64,000 bases of DNA, from contig NZ_CP012117.1 in NCBI RefSeq assembly GCF_001678905.1, positions 1 through 64,000 on the forward strand. The letters run 5' to 3'. The DNA is from Dermabacter vaginalis (lineage in GTDB: Bacteria > Actinomycetota > Actinomycetes > Actinomycetales > Dermabacteraceae). The position numbers were made by a program, and so were the translations under genes. Positions 55,653 through 64,000 of the stretch are shown in pieces. The notes beneath the pieces are model-generated. The model was given only the letters and a program-made list of their open reading frames with translations, was not told where the DNA came from and did no database searches. Each line of letters starts with the position of its first letter. Position 1 is the first letter of the stretch.

Positions 55653-57972
55653 AAGGCTGGCCTCCACTTTGAGCAGCGAGCAACGGTCTGTGAGCGAGTC
55701 CGCGCGGGCGCTCCTGGCGGTTGAGGATCTTTCCGTTCACTACTTGGGTCAGGACCGGTGGGTGCTGCAACGTCCAAGCCTGGTCCACCTGAGCGGTCAG
55801 GTAACGGCCGTCATTGGGCCCTCTGGATGCGGTAAAACTACCTTCGTCCGAGCCGTGTGCGGCCTTGTGCCCCACTGTCTGCCGTCCGAATACTCCGGCA
55901 GCGTTCAAATTGCCGGCGCCGAAATCGCCGACGCCACGGTCCAGTTGATCGCTACCAATGTCGCCTACGTGGGACAAAATCCGGATGCCGCAGTCATTAC
56001 CCGTACGGTGTATGACGATGTCGCGTTTGCGCTGCAGAACCTCTGCCTGCCTGTTCCTGAGATTGATCGACGGGTACGCGAGGCATTGGCTGCGGTTGGT
56101 CTGGAGACCAAGCTGTGGGAGAGCCCATGGAGATTATCGGGCGGCCAACGCCAGCGCCTAGCGATCGCGGTAGCACTGGCTATGCAGCCCCGCTTACTTG
56201 TCCTCGATGAGCCAACATCGACTATTGACACGCAAGGCACGGACGAGTTTTACAGCGTCATCCAACAGCTGGTTAGCGATGGCGTGGGCATCGTGGTGAT
56301 CGACCATGACCTCGACCCGGTCCTACCCCTGTGCGATCACGTCATAGCGCTCAACGCGCAGGGCGCGGTGATCGCGCAGGGAACTCCACATGAGGTTTTT
56401 CTCAGCCATACCGCGGAACTTGAGGCGTGCGGAGTGTGGCTGCCCCGTGCGTTACGCGACGAATCCCCGCACCACGCCTTGACCTGCGAGCAGGCGGGCA
56501 TTCGAGTTCCCCGCATCACGGATATCTGTGGTGATTCGGTGCAATATCAGCGGCGCACCGAAGCAGGATGGGAAACCATCGATGCGATTGACACGCTCGA
56601 CGGTGGAGGCAGCGCCACGGTAGAGCTGGCAGATTTCTGTGTTCCCGGACGTTCCCCAGCTATCTCTATGCGGCTACGGGGTGGCGAGTTTATCGCGCTT
56701 ATAGGGCCGAATGGCGCAGGCAAAACATCCCTGCTCGCGGCGCTGGCGGGTCTCATACCATCAAAGGCACAACGCGCTACGGTCTGCGGAGAGGTTGTGC
56801 GGCGAGGGCGGCACCAGGTCGGCTACGTGTTTCAAAACCCGGAACATCAGATGGTTTGTTCCACCGTGGCTGGCGAAATCTCCACGGGGGATGTTTCCGC
56901 GTCTAAAGCCGAGGCTATTGTGGAGCAATTCCATCTCTCCCAGTATCGAGACCAACACCCGTTGACTCTCTCAGGCGGCCAGATTCGTAGACTATCGGTG
57001 GCTACGATGGTCGCCGAGAGCCGCGATGTGATTGTCCTTGACGAGCCCACGTACGGCCAGGACTGGGCGAATACCTGCGAACTCATGGCCTTCATCGACG
57101 AACTGCGCGCTGAGGGCAGAACCGTCATCATGGCCACCCACGACCTAGAACTTGCCCTATCACGCTGCAGCCACATCATCGCGCTACCTGCTGCCGTTAG
57201 CGAAACTCGTGAAAACGCCGCATCCGCAGCACCAGCGAACCCGCCTTCGCCGTCCGTGCCCCGTGGACTCTTCTCATCGTTCAATCCTGTGACGTTGCTA
57301 TTGGCGCTAATCCCGGCGATGGTCATGGTGTTCGTATGCAAGGACCCGGCCGTCAATGTTGGAGTGCTCATCGCAGCGAGCCTGGCCATGGTAGCCGCGA
57401 GAGCGAGTCGCGCTCGAACGGTCATGTCACTGCTAGCACCCTGGGTCATCGCAGCTGTGCTACTGCCGGTGTTCCGCTACAACTACACCATTGAAGAGGT
57501 CAGCCCACTCTACAATCACGGTGGCGAGCTTGCGGCAGCGAGCGGTATCGGGGCACTGTTGTCCCTCATGCTGCTTTCAGGCATCAGCACTCATCCGGAA
57601 GCGCTGCTTCGCACGTTGACGACGACGTTCAAGCTTCCCTATCGGGTCACTGCGGCGGGAGCTGCGGCTGTCGCCTTCGTCACTCGTTTCCGGCAAGATT
57701 TCCAGCTGTTGCGCACAGCGCGGGCATTGCGGGGTATTGGGGCATCATGGGGGCCGTTAGCGCCCGCAATTCGATGGGTGGGTTCCCTCGTGCCGCTGGC
57801 GATCCTCGCCGTCCAGCACGGCGAACGGGTTGCCCTGTCGATGGATTCACGTGGCTTTGGCGCCTATCCGCGGCGCACGGAACTCCAACACACACCGTGG
57901 CAGGTGCGAGATTGGTGCCTGGTGGGCCTCCTTTGGGCCGTTACTGCGTTGCTGTGGTGGTGGCGCCAATGA
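55645..57972 (+). CDS. Fused ECF energising protein: two ATPase domains plus EcfT transmembrane domain
   Basis: This 775-residue single-chain energising module starts at GTG 55645 inside the S-component gene. ATPase 1 (about 20-240) has GPSGCGKTT, LSGGQRQRL and LVLDEPTST. ATPase 2 (about 325-520) has GPNGAGKTS, LSGGQIRRLS and IVLDEPTYGQD. The C-terminal ~230 residues are a CbiQ/EcfT-like membrane protein with the coupling motifs RALRGIG and SMDSRGFG. In most bacteria these are three genes, so the A-A-T fusion fixes a one-to-one-to-one ratio. It energises the S component encoded upstream. Confidence 0.9.
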   Translation: MSERLASTLSSEQRSVSESARALLAVEDLSVHYLGQDRWVLQRPSLVHLSGQVTAVIGPSGCGKTTFVRAVCGLVPHCLPSEYSGSVQIAGAEIADATVQLIATNVAYVGQNPDAAVITRTVYDDVAFALQNLCLPVPEIDRRVREALAAVGLETKLWESPWRLSGGQRQRLAIAVALAMQPRLLVLDEPTSTIDTQGTDEFYSVIQQLVSDGVGIVVIDHDLDPVLPLCDHVIALNAQGAVIAQGTPHEVFLSHTAELEACGVWLPRALRDESPHHALTCEQAGIRVPRITDICGDSVQYQRRTEAGWETIDAIDTLDGGGSATVELADFCVPGRSPAISMRLRGGEFIALIGPNGAGKTSLLAALAGLIPSKAQRATVCGEVVRRGRHQVGYVFQNPEHQMVCSTVAGEISTGDVSASKAEAIVEQFHLSQYRDQHPLTLSGGQIRRLSVATMVAESRDVIVLDEPTYGQDWANTCELMAFIDELRAEGRTVIMATHDLELALSRCSHIIALPAAVSETRENAASAAPANPPSPSVPRGLFSSFNPVTLLLALIPAMVMVFVCKDPAVNVGVLIAASLAMVAARASRARTVMSLLAPWVIAAVLLPVFRYNYTIEEVSPLYNHGGELAAASGIGALLSLMLLSGISTHPEALLRTLTTTFKLPYRVTAAGAAAVAFVTRFRQDFQLLRTARALRGIGASWGPLAPAIRWVGSLVPLAILAVQHGERVALSMDSRGFGAYPRRTELQHTPWQVRDWCLVGLLWAVTALLWWWRQ

Positions 57973-59750
57973 ACGTTTCGAAAGACTCGACTCGACAGGA
58001 GCCTGATGTGAGTATTTCCGTCGCCGCACTAATCCGCCCGGCCAAGGGCGCGATGGTCCTTTCCGCAGTCCTCACAGCCTTAGGCGCTATCGTCACGCTG
58101 GTGCCGTTCGTCGCCTTACACAACATGGCCGCGATCTGGCTTGACGGGCAGGTGCGCACCGGCTGGACCGGAAAGCCGTGGGTTTGGGCCGTGATAGCGG
58201 TGCTTTCGCTGTTCGTGGGCCAATTGCTCTACCTGTTTGGATTGGGTGTCACCCACGAGGCAGAAGCCAAGCTCCGACATCGGTTGCGCGGCAATGTGGT
58301 CCAAGCGCTGGGCAGTTTGCCCTTGGGTAGGGTCTCGCAGGTGCCGCATGGGGCCATCCGCAAGATGGTGTGTGACGATACCGCAGCTATCCATACTCTC
58401 GTTGCGCATGTTCCCGGTGATGTCACCAACGCCGTGGTCTCGATGGTCGTAGGCCTCGGGTATCTCGTGTGGGTCGATTGGCGACTGGCGCTCGCGCTCT
58501 TTGGAACGTGGGCCGTAGCGATCATGATCATCGTCAGCACGACCATGCGCGGCTATAGCGATATCACCGAGCGATTCGGACATGCCCAGACCGCACTGGC
58601 CGCAGCCACCGTCGAAATGCTTGAGGGCATTAAGGAGATCAAGAATTTCCAGGCCACCGATGCGACCCGAACGCGCTTTAACGCCGCCCGCCAGCAATTT
58701 TCTGCCATCTCCTTCGACTGGGTTCGTCGCTCCGGCAGAGCGATTAGTCTGCTCGGTTCGCTACTGCGTCCAGCCACGGTCTTCGTCACGGTCGCGTTAC
58801 TGGCGGCGCTATTCGTCGCGCAGGATTGGAGCACGCTGTCGGCGACGCTGCCATTCTTCCTGATCGCTCCCGGTATCCCGGAGGGGTTCACGGTGCTAGT
58901 CGGTCTGATGCAGCATATCTATGAGTCGCAGCTGGCGGCTCGCACCACGGCAGAGCTGCTTTCCGAGAAACCCATGCCCGAAGGCAGCCGCACCCAAGAA
59001 GAGGGCCCAAACCCCGGCCAAGTTGAGGTCTGTGAGGTTTCCTTCTCCTACGAGCCTGACGTGCCCGTTGTGCACGGTGTCTCCTTTACGGCTGAGCCCG
59101 GAACGGTCACGGCTCTGGTGGGCCCGTCGGGCGGAGGGAAGTCCACACTGGCCCGGCTGATTGCGCGCTTTTACGACGTCAATGATGGCGTGGTACGCAT
59201 CAGCGGTGTGGATGTGCGCGAGGCGAGTTTTTCGTGGCTACTTTCCCGCGTCGCGATCGTCCTACAGGACGTAACGTTGTCGAACGATTCGGTCCATACC
59301 AATATCGCGCTGTCGAAACCGTCGGCAACGCGCGCCGAGGTCGAGGCAGCAGCCCGTGCGGCATGCATCCACGATCGCATTATGCGTCTGCCCGAGGGGT
59401 ATGACACCGTGCTTGGCGAGGTTGGTGGCTTCCTCTCGGGCGGTGAGCGGCAACGCATCACCCTGGCGCGAGCATACTTGCAGGATGCGCCGATCTTGAT
59501 TCTCGACGAGGCCACCGCGCAAGCAGACCCCCAGTCGGAGCGTGCGATCCACGAAGCGCTCAGCACCTTGGCATCCGGGCGCACGGTGATCATCATCGCG
59601 CATCGACTCGCCACCATCCGAGACGCCGACCAGATCCTCGTGATTGAGGACGGCCACATCACTCAGCGTGGTAGGCACGAGGACTTGGTCGACCAAGCGG
59701 GGACCTATAGCGAGATGTGGCGGGCCCAAGAACTCCATTACATGGCCTAA
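57969..59750 (+). CDS. ABC half-transporter, YbtP/IrtA-like (first of pair)
   Basis: A membrane domain with six helices is followed by an ABC ATPase: GPSGGGKSTLARLIARFYDV, FLSGGERQRITLARAYL and ILILDEATAQADPQSERAIHEAL. From ATG 57969 (overlapping the preceding stop as ATGA) it is 593 residues; GTG 58008, with AGGAG seven bases upstream, is a better-supported start of 580 residues. Exporter-fold half-transporters encoded in pairs under DtxR control import siderophores in actinobacteria (IrtAB) and Yersinia (YbtPQ). That role here is inferred from pairing and the iron box. Confidence 0.88.
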   Translation: MNVSKDSTRQEPDVSISVAALIRPAKGAMVLSAVLTALGAIVTLVPFVALHNMAAIWLDGQVRTGWTGKPWVWAVIAVLSLFVGQLLYLFGLGVTHEAEAKLRHRLRGNVVQALGSLPLGRVSQVPHGAIRKMVCDDTAAIHTLVAHVPGDVTNAVVSMVVGLGYLVWVDWRLALALFGTWAVAIMIIVSTTMRGYSDITERFGHAQTALAAATVEMLEGIKEIKNFQATDATRTRFNAARQQFSAISFDWVRRSGRAISLLGSLLRPATVFVTVALLAALFVAQDWSTLSATLPFFLIAPGIPEGFTVLVGLMQHIYESQLAARTTAELLSEKPMPEGSRTQEEGPNPGQVEVCEVSFSYEPDVPVVHGVSFTAEPGTVTALVGPSGGGKSTLARLIARFYDVNDGVVRISGVDVREASFSWLLSRVAIVLQDVTLSNDSVHTNIALSKPSATRAEVEAAARAACIHDRIMRLPEGYDTVLGEVGGFLSGGERQRITLARAYLQDAPILILDEATAQADPQSERAIHEALSTLASGRTVIIIAHRLATIRDADQILVIEDGHITQRGRHEDLVDQAGTYSEMWRAQELHYMA

Positions 59751-59764
59751 GGAGAAACACGCTC

Positions 59765-61507
59765 ATGTGGAACCTAATGATCAGGGTCGTCAACAGGGCC
59801 GAGTTGCGTACGTTGGTGGGCTGGTTCGCCTTCTCCGCTGTCCTACAAGGCATCACACTGGCGTTGATGATCCCCTTCCTTCGGGCATTATTCTCCCGCT
59901 CTGAAACCCTTGGCACCTGGCTCGTCGTCGTTGCCATCCTCGGCGCGATCACGGTGACGGTCGACACCTTCGCGATGTACCGCTCCTATCGGATCAGCGT
60001 CTATGAAGTATGCGATACCTTAATTGATCGCGTAGCAGATCATGTCTTGCAGCTGCCGCTTGGGTGGTTTAATGCCAAACGCGAAGCGGACGTGGCTAAT
60101 GCGACATCCAAGGAGATCAACACCCTGTCGCATCTGGCATCAATGGTGATCCCGAACCTGTGCAACGCCTTCATCGTGCCGTTGGTGATGCTCGTTGCCA
60201 CCGCATTCATTGAGTGGCCGTTAGCTGTGGTCATGGCAGTGTCGATCTTGCCGTTTATTCTCACGTGGCGGAAAATGTCGGCGGCAACAACCAGAGCCAA
60301 TGACATGGAAGACCGTACCTCGGCCGCCGCAGCCGGCCGGTTGATTGAGTTCGCCAGGCTACAACCGGTGCTTCGAGCCACGGGTGCCGCGACGTCGTGG
60401 GACCCCGTACAAGAGACTCTGCAAGCCGACTCTGAGGCGACGTTGGCCGGGCTTCGGATCAAGGGCCGACCTGCCCAAGGATTCAACCTCATCGCTAACG
60501 TGACTTTCGCGGTGGTGCTCGCCTTGGGGCTGTCGTTCGTGACCGGAGCGCGTCTGGACCCGATTGCGTATCTGGTGATCGCGGCGGTCAGTGCGCGCAT
60601 GCTGCTGCCGCTCACAAAAGCCGCGCTCTACGCATCTGAGGTCGATAACGCCGCAGTGGCGTTGCGCCAGATGGGAATAATCCTTGATGCCGCGCCACTT
60701 GCCGAACCTGATTCCGAGCAGGCACGGGAACCGCGTGGGACGTCGATTGATTTCCGAGGAGTGTCGTTTTCCTACGAGTCAGGCCGGCCTGTCCTAGACG
60801 ATGTCTCGCTCACCGCCCCGCAGGGAGCAGTCACCGCACTAGTGGGGCCGTCAGGGGCCGGGAAGTCGACGATCTTGCGTCTCACCGCAAGGTTTTGGGA
60901 TGTCGACGCCGGTAGCGTGACCATCGGCGGGGTGGACGTGCGCGAGATTCCAACCACGCGGATCATGGAGCTGACCTCGATGGTGTTCCAGGACACCTAC
61001 CTGTTTGACACCACGATCCGGGAGAATCTGCGGATTGCCCGTCCCAATGCGACGGACGCCGAGTTGGAAGAAGCAGCTCGCAAGGCGAGACTTGATCGGG
61101 TGATTGAGGCGCTGCCTCACGGTTGGGATACCGAAGTGGGGCCTGCCGGGCAGAGCCTGTCTGGAGGTGAGCGCCAACGAGTGGCAATCGCTCGGGCATT
61201 CATCAAGGATGCTCCGATACTGCTGCTCGACGAGATTACCTCGGCGCTGGACGGCGAGAATGAATCGGCGATTAGCGACGTCATCAGTCAACTATCTGAG
61301 GGCCGCACTGTGATCGTGGTAGCGCACAGACTATCCACCATAGATAGCGCCGATCAGGTGGTCTTCCTCGAACCCTTAGCGGACGGTGCTATCGTCGCCG
61401 AAACCGGCACGCCTAAGGAATTGTCTAGTCGGCCCGGACGGTTCCACGATTTCGTGGCTGCCGCCGATGCGTCGTATCGTTGGCAGCTGAGACACACCTC
61501 AGATTAG
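59765..61507 (+). CDS. ABC half-transporter, YbtQ/IrtB-like (second of pair)
   Basis: This 580-residue membrane-ATPase fusion starts at an ATG after AAGGAG, 14 bp beyond the previous stop. The membrane part (SAVLQGITLALMIPFLRAL, MVIPNLCNAFIVPLVMLVATAFI, LVIAAVSARMLLPLTKAAL) precedes an ABC ATPase with GPSGAGKSTILRLTARFWD, SLSGGERQRVAIARAF and LLLDEITSALDGENESAI. It should pair with the upstream half-transporter to form a heterodimer. It is the last gene of the iron-box operon; 160 bp of unremarkable sequence separate it from the IS256 element. Confidence 0.88.
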   Translation: MWNLMIRVVNRAELRTLVGWFAFSAVLQGITLALMIPFLRALFSRSETLGTWLVVVAILGAITVTVDTFAMYRSYRISVYEVCDTLIDRVADHVLQLPLGWFNAKREADVANATSKEINTLSHLASMVIPNLCNAFIVPLVMLVATAFIEWPLAVVMAVSILPFILTWRKMSAATTRANDMEDRTSAAAAGRLIEFARLQPVLRATGAATSWDPVQETLQADSEATLAGLRIKGRPAQGFNLIANVTFAVVLALGLSFVTGARLDPIAYLVIAAVSARMLLPLTKAALYASEVDNAAVALRQMGIILDAAPLAEPDSEQAREPRGTSIDFRGVSFSYESGRPVLDDVSLTAPQGAVTALVGPSGAGKSTILRLTARFWDVDAGSVTIGGVDVREIPTTRIMELTSMVFQDTYLFDTTIRENLRIARPNATDAELEEAARKARLDRVIEALPHGWDTEVGPAGQSLSGGERQRVAIARAFIKDAPILLLDEITSALDGENESAISDVISQLSEGRTVIVVAHRLSTIDSADQVVFLEPLADGAIVAETGTPKELSSRPGRFHDFVAAADASYRWQLRHTSD

Positions 61508-61668
61508 CGGACGCGGTCCCGGTGTCAGGCGCCAAGCCCTAAACCCACAGCTCGAATCGGAGTACCTCGACACGTTTGGCACACGTGGTGCTGTCGCGAA
61601 CATGGCGCTAGTGGGATCATGTGCGAACAGCATCTCGCTGATGAGCGAGGGCGCTACTAATCACCAAG

Positions 61669-63060
61669 GGAGTTGAGTCCCTCATAGTGGTGTAGCGGGG
61701 TGGTCGTGCTGGACAGCAGGGCGGTCACCGCGTGATCCTCGAGTTTCGTCCCCTACAACTCACTCGCGAAAGGCCACACGATGACCGCTACCCATATTGT
61801 CGACCCTGCCGGGCTGCTTGGCGAACTGCTTGCCGAGGCGTCACCTGTTGCAGACTGTGATCAACGAGTTGCTGTCTGCGGATGCTGATGCGGTTGCAGG
61901 TGCCGAGTACGGCCGCCCAGATCCTGACCGACGGGCCCAGCGCAACGGCTACCGCCACCGGCCTCTCGATACCCGTGTTGAGACCTTGGACATCGCGGTC
62001 CCGAAACTACGCCAGGGCACCTATTTCCCTGAGTGGCTGCTGGAGCGTCGCAAGCGCGCCGAGTCCGCATTGATCACTGTTGTTGCCGACTGCTATCTCG
62101 CTGGAGTCAGTACTCGCCGGATGGACAAGTTGGTCAAGACGTTGGGAATCGACCGGCTGTCGAAGTCCCAGGTCTCTCGCATGGCCGCCGAGTTGGACGA
62201 GCACGTCGCCGAGTTTCGACACCGCCCACTAGGCGATGCTGGGCCGTTCACGTTCGTGACCGCCGACGCGTTGACGATGAAAGTTCGCGAGGGAGGTCGT
62301 GTGGTCAACGCGGTCGTCATGCTCGCGACCGGGGTCAACGCCGACGGGCATCGCGAAGTCTTAGGGATGCGGGTCGCCACGAGCGAGACCGGCCCGGCCT
62401 GGAACGAGTTTTTCGCCGATCCGGTCGCCCGAGGACTGTCCGGGGTCCGGCTGGTCACCTCCGACGCCCACCGAGGCATCGTGGAAGCGATCGCGGCGAA
62501 CCTGCCCGGTGCCGTCTGGCAGCGTTGCCGCACTCACTACGCCGCGAACCTGATGAGCATCACTCCCAAGAGCTTGTGGCCGGCGGTCAAGGTCATGCTC
62601 CACTCCGTCTATGACCAGCCTGACGCCGATGCTGTTCACGCCCAGTTCGACCGGCTACTGGACTACACCGCCGAGAAACTCCCCGACGTCGCAGACCACC
62701 TCGATGCCGCCCGCGCTGACATTCTCGCGTTCACCAGCTTCCCGACCGAGGTCTGGCAGCAGATCTGGTCGAACAACCCCACCGAACGGCTGAACCGCGA
62801 GATCCGGCGCCGCACCGATGCGGTTGGGATCTTCCCAAACCGGGAAGCGATTGTCCGGCTCGTCGGCGCCGTCCTGGCCGAGCAAACCGATGAATGGGCA
62901 GAAGGCCGCCGCTACCTCGGCCTGGAAGTCCTCGCCAAGAGCCGCCTCAACCTGATCACCACACCCACAACCACGACCGATGCCGACATGCCCGCACTCG
63001 CAGGCTAAAACCCCAAACGAGAGGAAAACGCCGTTACACCACTACAAGGGACTTGACCCC
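61669..63060 (+). mobile_element. IS256-family insertion sequence
   Basis: Left end GGAGTTGAGTCCCTCATAGTGGTG (61669 onward, first bases given) and the complement of the right end ending at 63060 (GGGGTCAAGTCCCTTGTAGT) match at about 25 of 32 positions, defining inverted repeats and a 1392-bp element. It contains one transposase gene with a frameshift. The flanking octamers (TCACCAAG and CAACTTGC) do not form a target duplication. Confidence 0.85.
61781..63008 (+). pseudogene. Frameshifted IS256-family (mutator type) transposase
   Basis: The normal start, ATG 61781 ([21 protein letters not shown]), is in a different frame from the body, which reads [32 protein letters not shown] from about 61,846 to the stop at 63008. 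The body is intact and shows the DDE core: [25 protein letters not shown], and the Glu in [16 protein letters not shown] small deletion around GAGGCGTCACCTG, probably between short repeats, explains the shift. Without frameshifting only a TTG start at 61797 would give a protein lacking the usual N-terminus, so activity is doubtful. Confidence 0.85.
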
Positions 63061-63381
63061 CAACTTGCTAAAAGCTTTGTAGTTGACTAGGAGTGCAGAT
63101 GGTCGTCGGCCCACCTGCAAGAACGAATAGCAAGCGGTATCGTCTACAGGTAGAGGTGCTACCCGCATCATTTGTCGAGACCCCGCGTCTATTCTTGCGC
63201 GCGAGATCCCGACTGGTTCACCCCCTCTACGGACGCCAGCCGGGTAGTGACGTGCCAGATACTCAGCGGTACAGCAGGCTAATCTCCAAACGTCCGCGGC
63301 AGCCGGAATTCCCAGTTCATAGCCGGTAATGACGCTATCCGATAGCGCCACTCCGCACTGGGGTCTTGTATCCAACGTGAC
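63061..63381. other. Stretch between IS256 and the methyltransferase fragment
   Basis: No gene is supported. A - strand frame is open across this stretch, but most of it is antisense to the methyltransferase fragment or lacks recognisable motifs. The right junction of the island with the methyltransferase gene should lie near 63,370-63,385. Confidence 0.4.
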
Positions 63382-64000
63382 CAGTTGTGCGATCCGGCGT
63401 GTGGCTGCGGCAACTTCCTTATCATCGCCTACCGCGAGCTTCGCGCCCTCGAGCTGAAGATCCACGAGCGGCTCCAGGAATTGAACAGTGGCGGCGTTCA
63501 GCTGGACCTCATGGCGGAAGATCTTGTGCACGTGCGCCTTCGCCAGTTCCACGGCATCGAGATCGAGGAGTGGCCCGCGACAATTGCCCGCACCGCGATG
63601 TTCCTCGTGGAGCATCAGGCAAACCAGGCCATGAACCTCACTCTCGGCTATTCGAAGCCGATGCTTCCCCTCCAGGATTCCGCCCAGATCACCGTGGGCA
63701 ACGCATTGCGCCTCGATTGGCGCGAGCTCGTGCCGACGGGCCCGAACACATTCATCATGGGCAATCCGCCGTTCATTGGGCAGTACACGAAGGCAGCGGA
63801 TCAAACGGAGGATATGAAGCTCGTGTGGGGCGAGCTTTACGACGGTTACCTCGAGTACGTGACCGCTTGGTTCAAAAGTCGAGCGATTTCTTCCGTTCCG
63901 TCACTGGCGGCCGCTTCGCGTTCGTGTCCACAAACTCCATTGCGCAGGGCCAGCCCGTTCCCGCGCTGTTTGGCCCGCTTTTCGACGTGGGCTGGCGTAT
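63382..64000 (+). pseudogene. Middle fragment of an MmeI-like DNA methyltransferase, frameshifted and running off the window
   Basis: The frame starts within motif I, DPACGCGNFLIIAYRELRALEL (SAM binding), continues with FHGIEIEEWPATIARTAMFLVEHQAN and reaches the catalytic MGNPPFIGQ (motif IV). After YVTAWF near 63,870 the frame shifts, and the downstream frame resumes SDFFRSVTGGRFAFVSTNSIAQGQPVPALFGPLFDVGWR to the window edge. There is no start codon or N-terminal part here; a matching N-terminus lies at 43,624. Host-like GC3 contrasts with the island. Inactivity is clear from truncation and shift. Confidence 0.88.

Noticed and set aside
61661-63068. 8-bp target duplication around the IS256 element
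   Set aside because: Flanking octamers TCACCAAG and CAACTTGC are different.
63034-63804. 256-codon - strand frame at the right end
   Set aside because: Most of it is antisense to the methyltransferase fragment with motif I and IV, and the remainder shows no family features.

Overview
The window begins at the first base of dnaA and carries the origin-proximal order dnaA, dnaN, recF, DUF721, gyrB, gyrA, DUF3566, tRNA-Ile(GAT), DLW-39 and tRNA-Ala(TGC). High G+C with strong GC3 bias, an actinobacterial DnaA and DUF3566/DLW-39 genes, a mycothiol-type ArsC, LPxTG surface proteins and a consensus DtxR box all point to an actinobacterium. A Micrococcales host close to Dermabacter/Brachybacterium is my guess from protein feel; I made no database comparison.

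Layout. (1) 1-5.3 kb: replication block with oriC between dnaA and dnaN. (2) 5.4-13.2 kb: two large sortase-anchored exoenzymes, a 5'-nucleotidase and a subtilase, sit between the DUF721 gene and gyrB, which are usually close together. (3) 13.2-13.85 kb: a cluster of six copies, in both orientations, of a ~25-bp repeat, then gyrB-gyrA-DUF3566. (4) 19.5-25.45 kb: a complete type I restriction-modification operon placed between the DUF3566 terminator and the tRNA-Ile/DLW-39/tRNA-Ala trio. (5) 25.9-35.5 kb: an accessory region with eroded gene remnants, a 1389-residue STAND-like ATPase with an N-terminal nuclease-like domain (candidate anti-phage protein), a degraded ABC ATPase, and an AAA/DUF4143 ATPase gene with a 22-bp-period repeat array upstream of a leaderless promoter. 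(6) 35.6-43.6 kb: ordinary genes: Eis-type acetyltransferase divergent from an ABC-F ATPase, DUF1801 protein, ArsC plus Acr3 arsenic genes, and a ribulokinase divergent from a SorC-family regulator with two palindromic operators between them.

(7) 43.6-64 kb: a layered island. The start of an MmeI-like (type IIL) DNA methyltransferase lies at 43,624-43,790. Its motif I to motif IV region reappears only at 63,382 and runs off the window end, frameshifted. The ~19.6 kb between holds a 5'-truncated zinc-ribbon/Vsr-like endonuclease, serine-recombinase and IS3 debris, an LPxTG adhesin with a CnaB domain and a Pro-Thr stalk, an IS3 element interrupting a DUF2848 gene, two tandem large serine recombinases (one decapitated), and a 6.5-kb iron-type import operon. 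That operon encodes an ECF S component, a fused EcfA-EcfA-EcfT protein and two YbtP/YbtQ-like ABC half-transporters. It sits under a perfect 19-bp DtxR/IdeR box and is bracketed by identical 16-bp IS256-type ends, the right one belonging to a nearly full IS256 element with a frameshifted transposase.

Most noteworthy: the STAND/nuclease protein and its operator, the DtxR-controlled uptake cassette between IS256 ends, the methyltransferase split by the island, and three structured non-coding arrays (six-copy repeat before gyrB, 22-bp array at 34.1 kb, paired palindromes between convergent genes at 5.3 and 38.6 kb).
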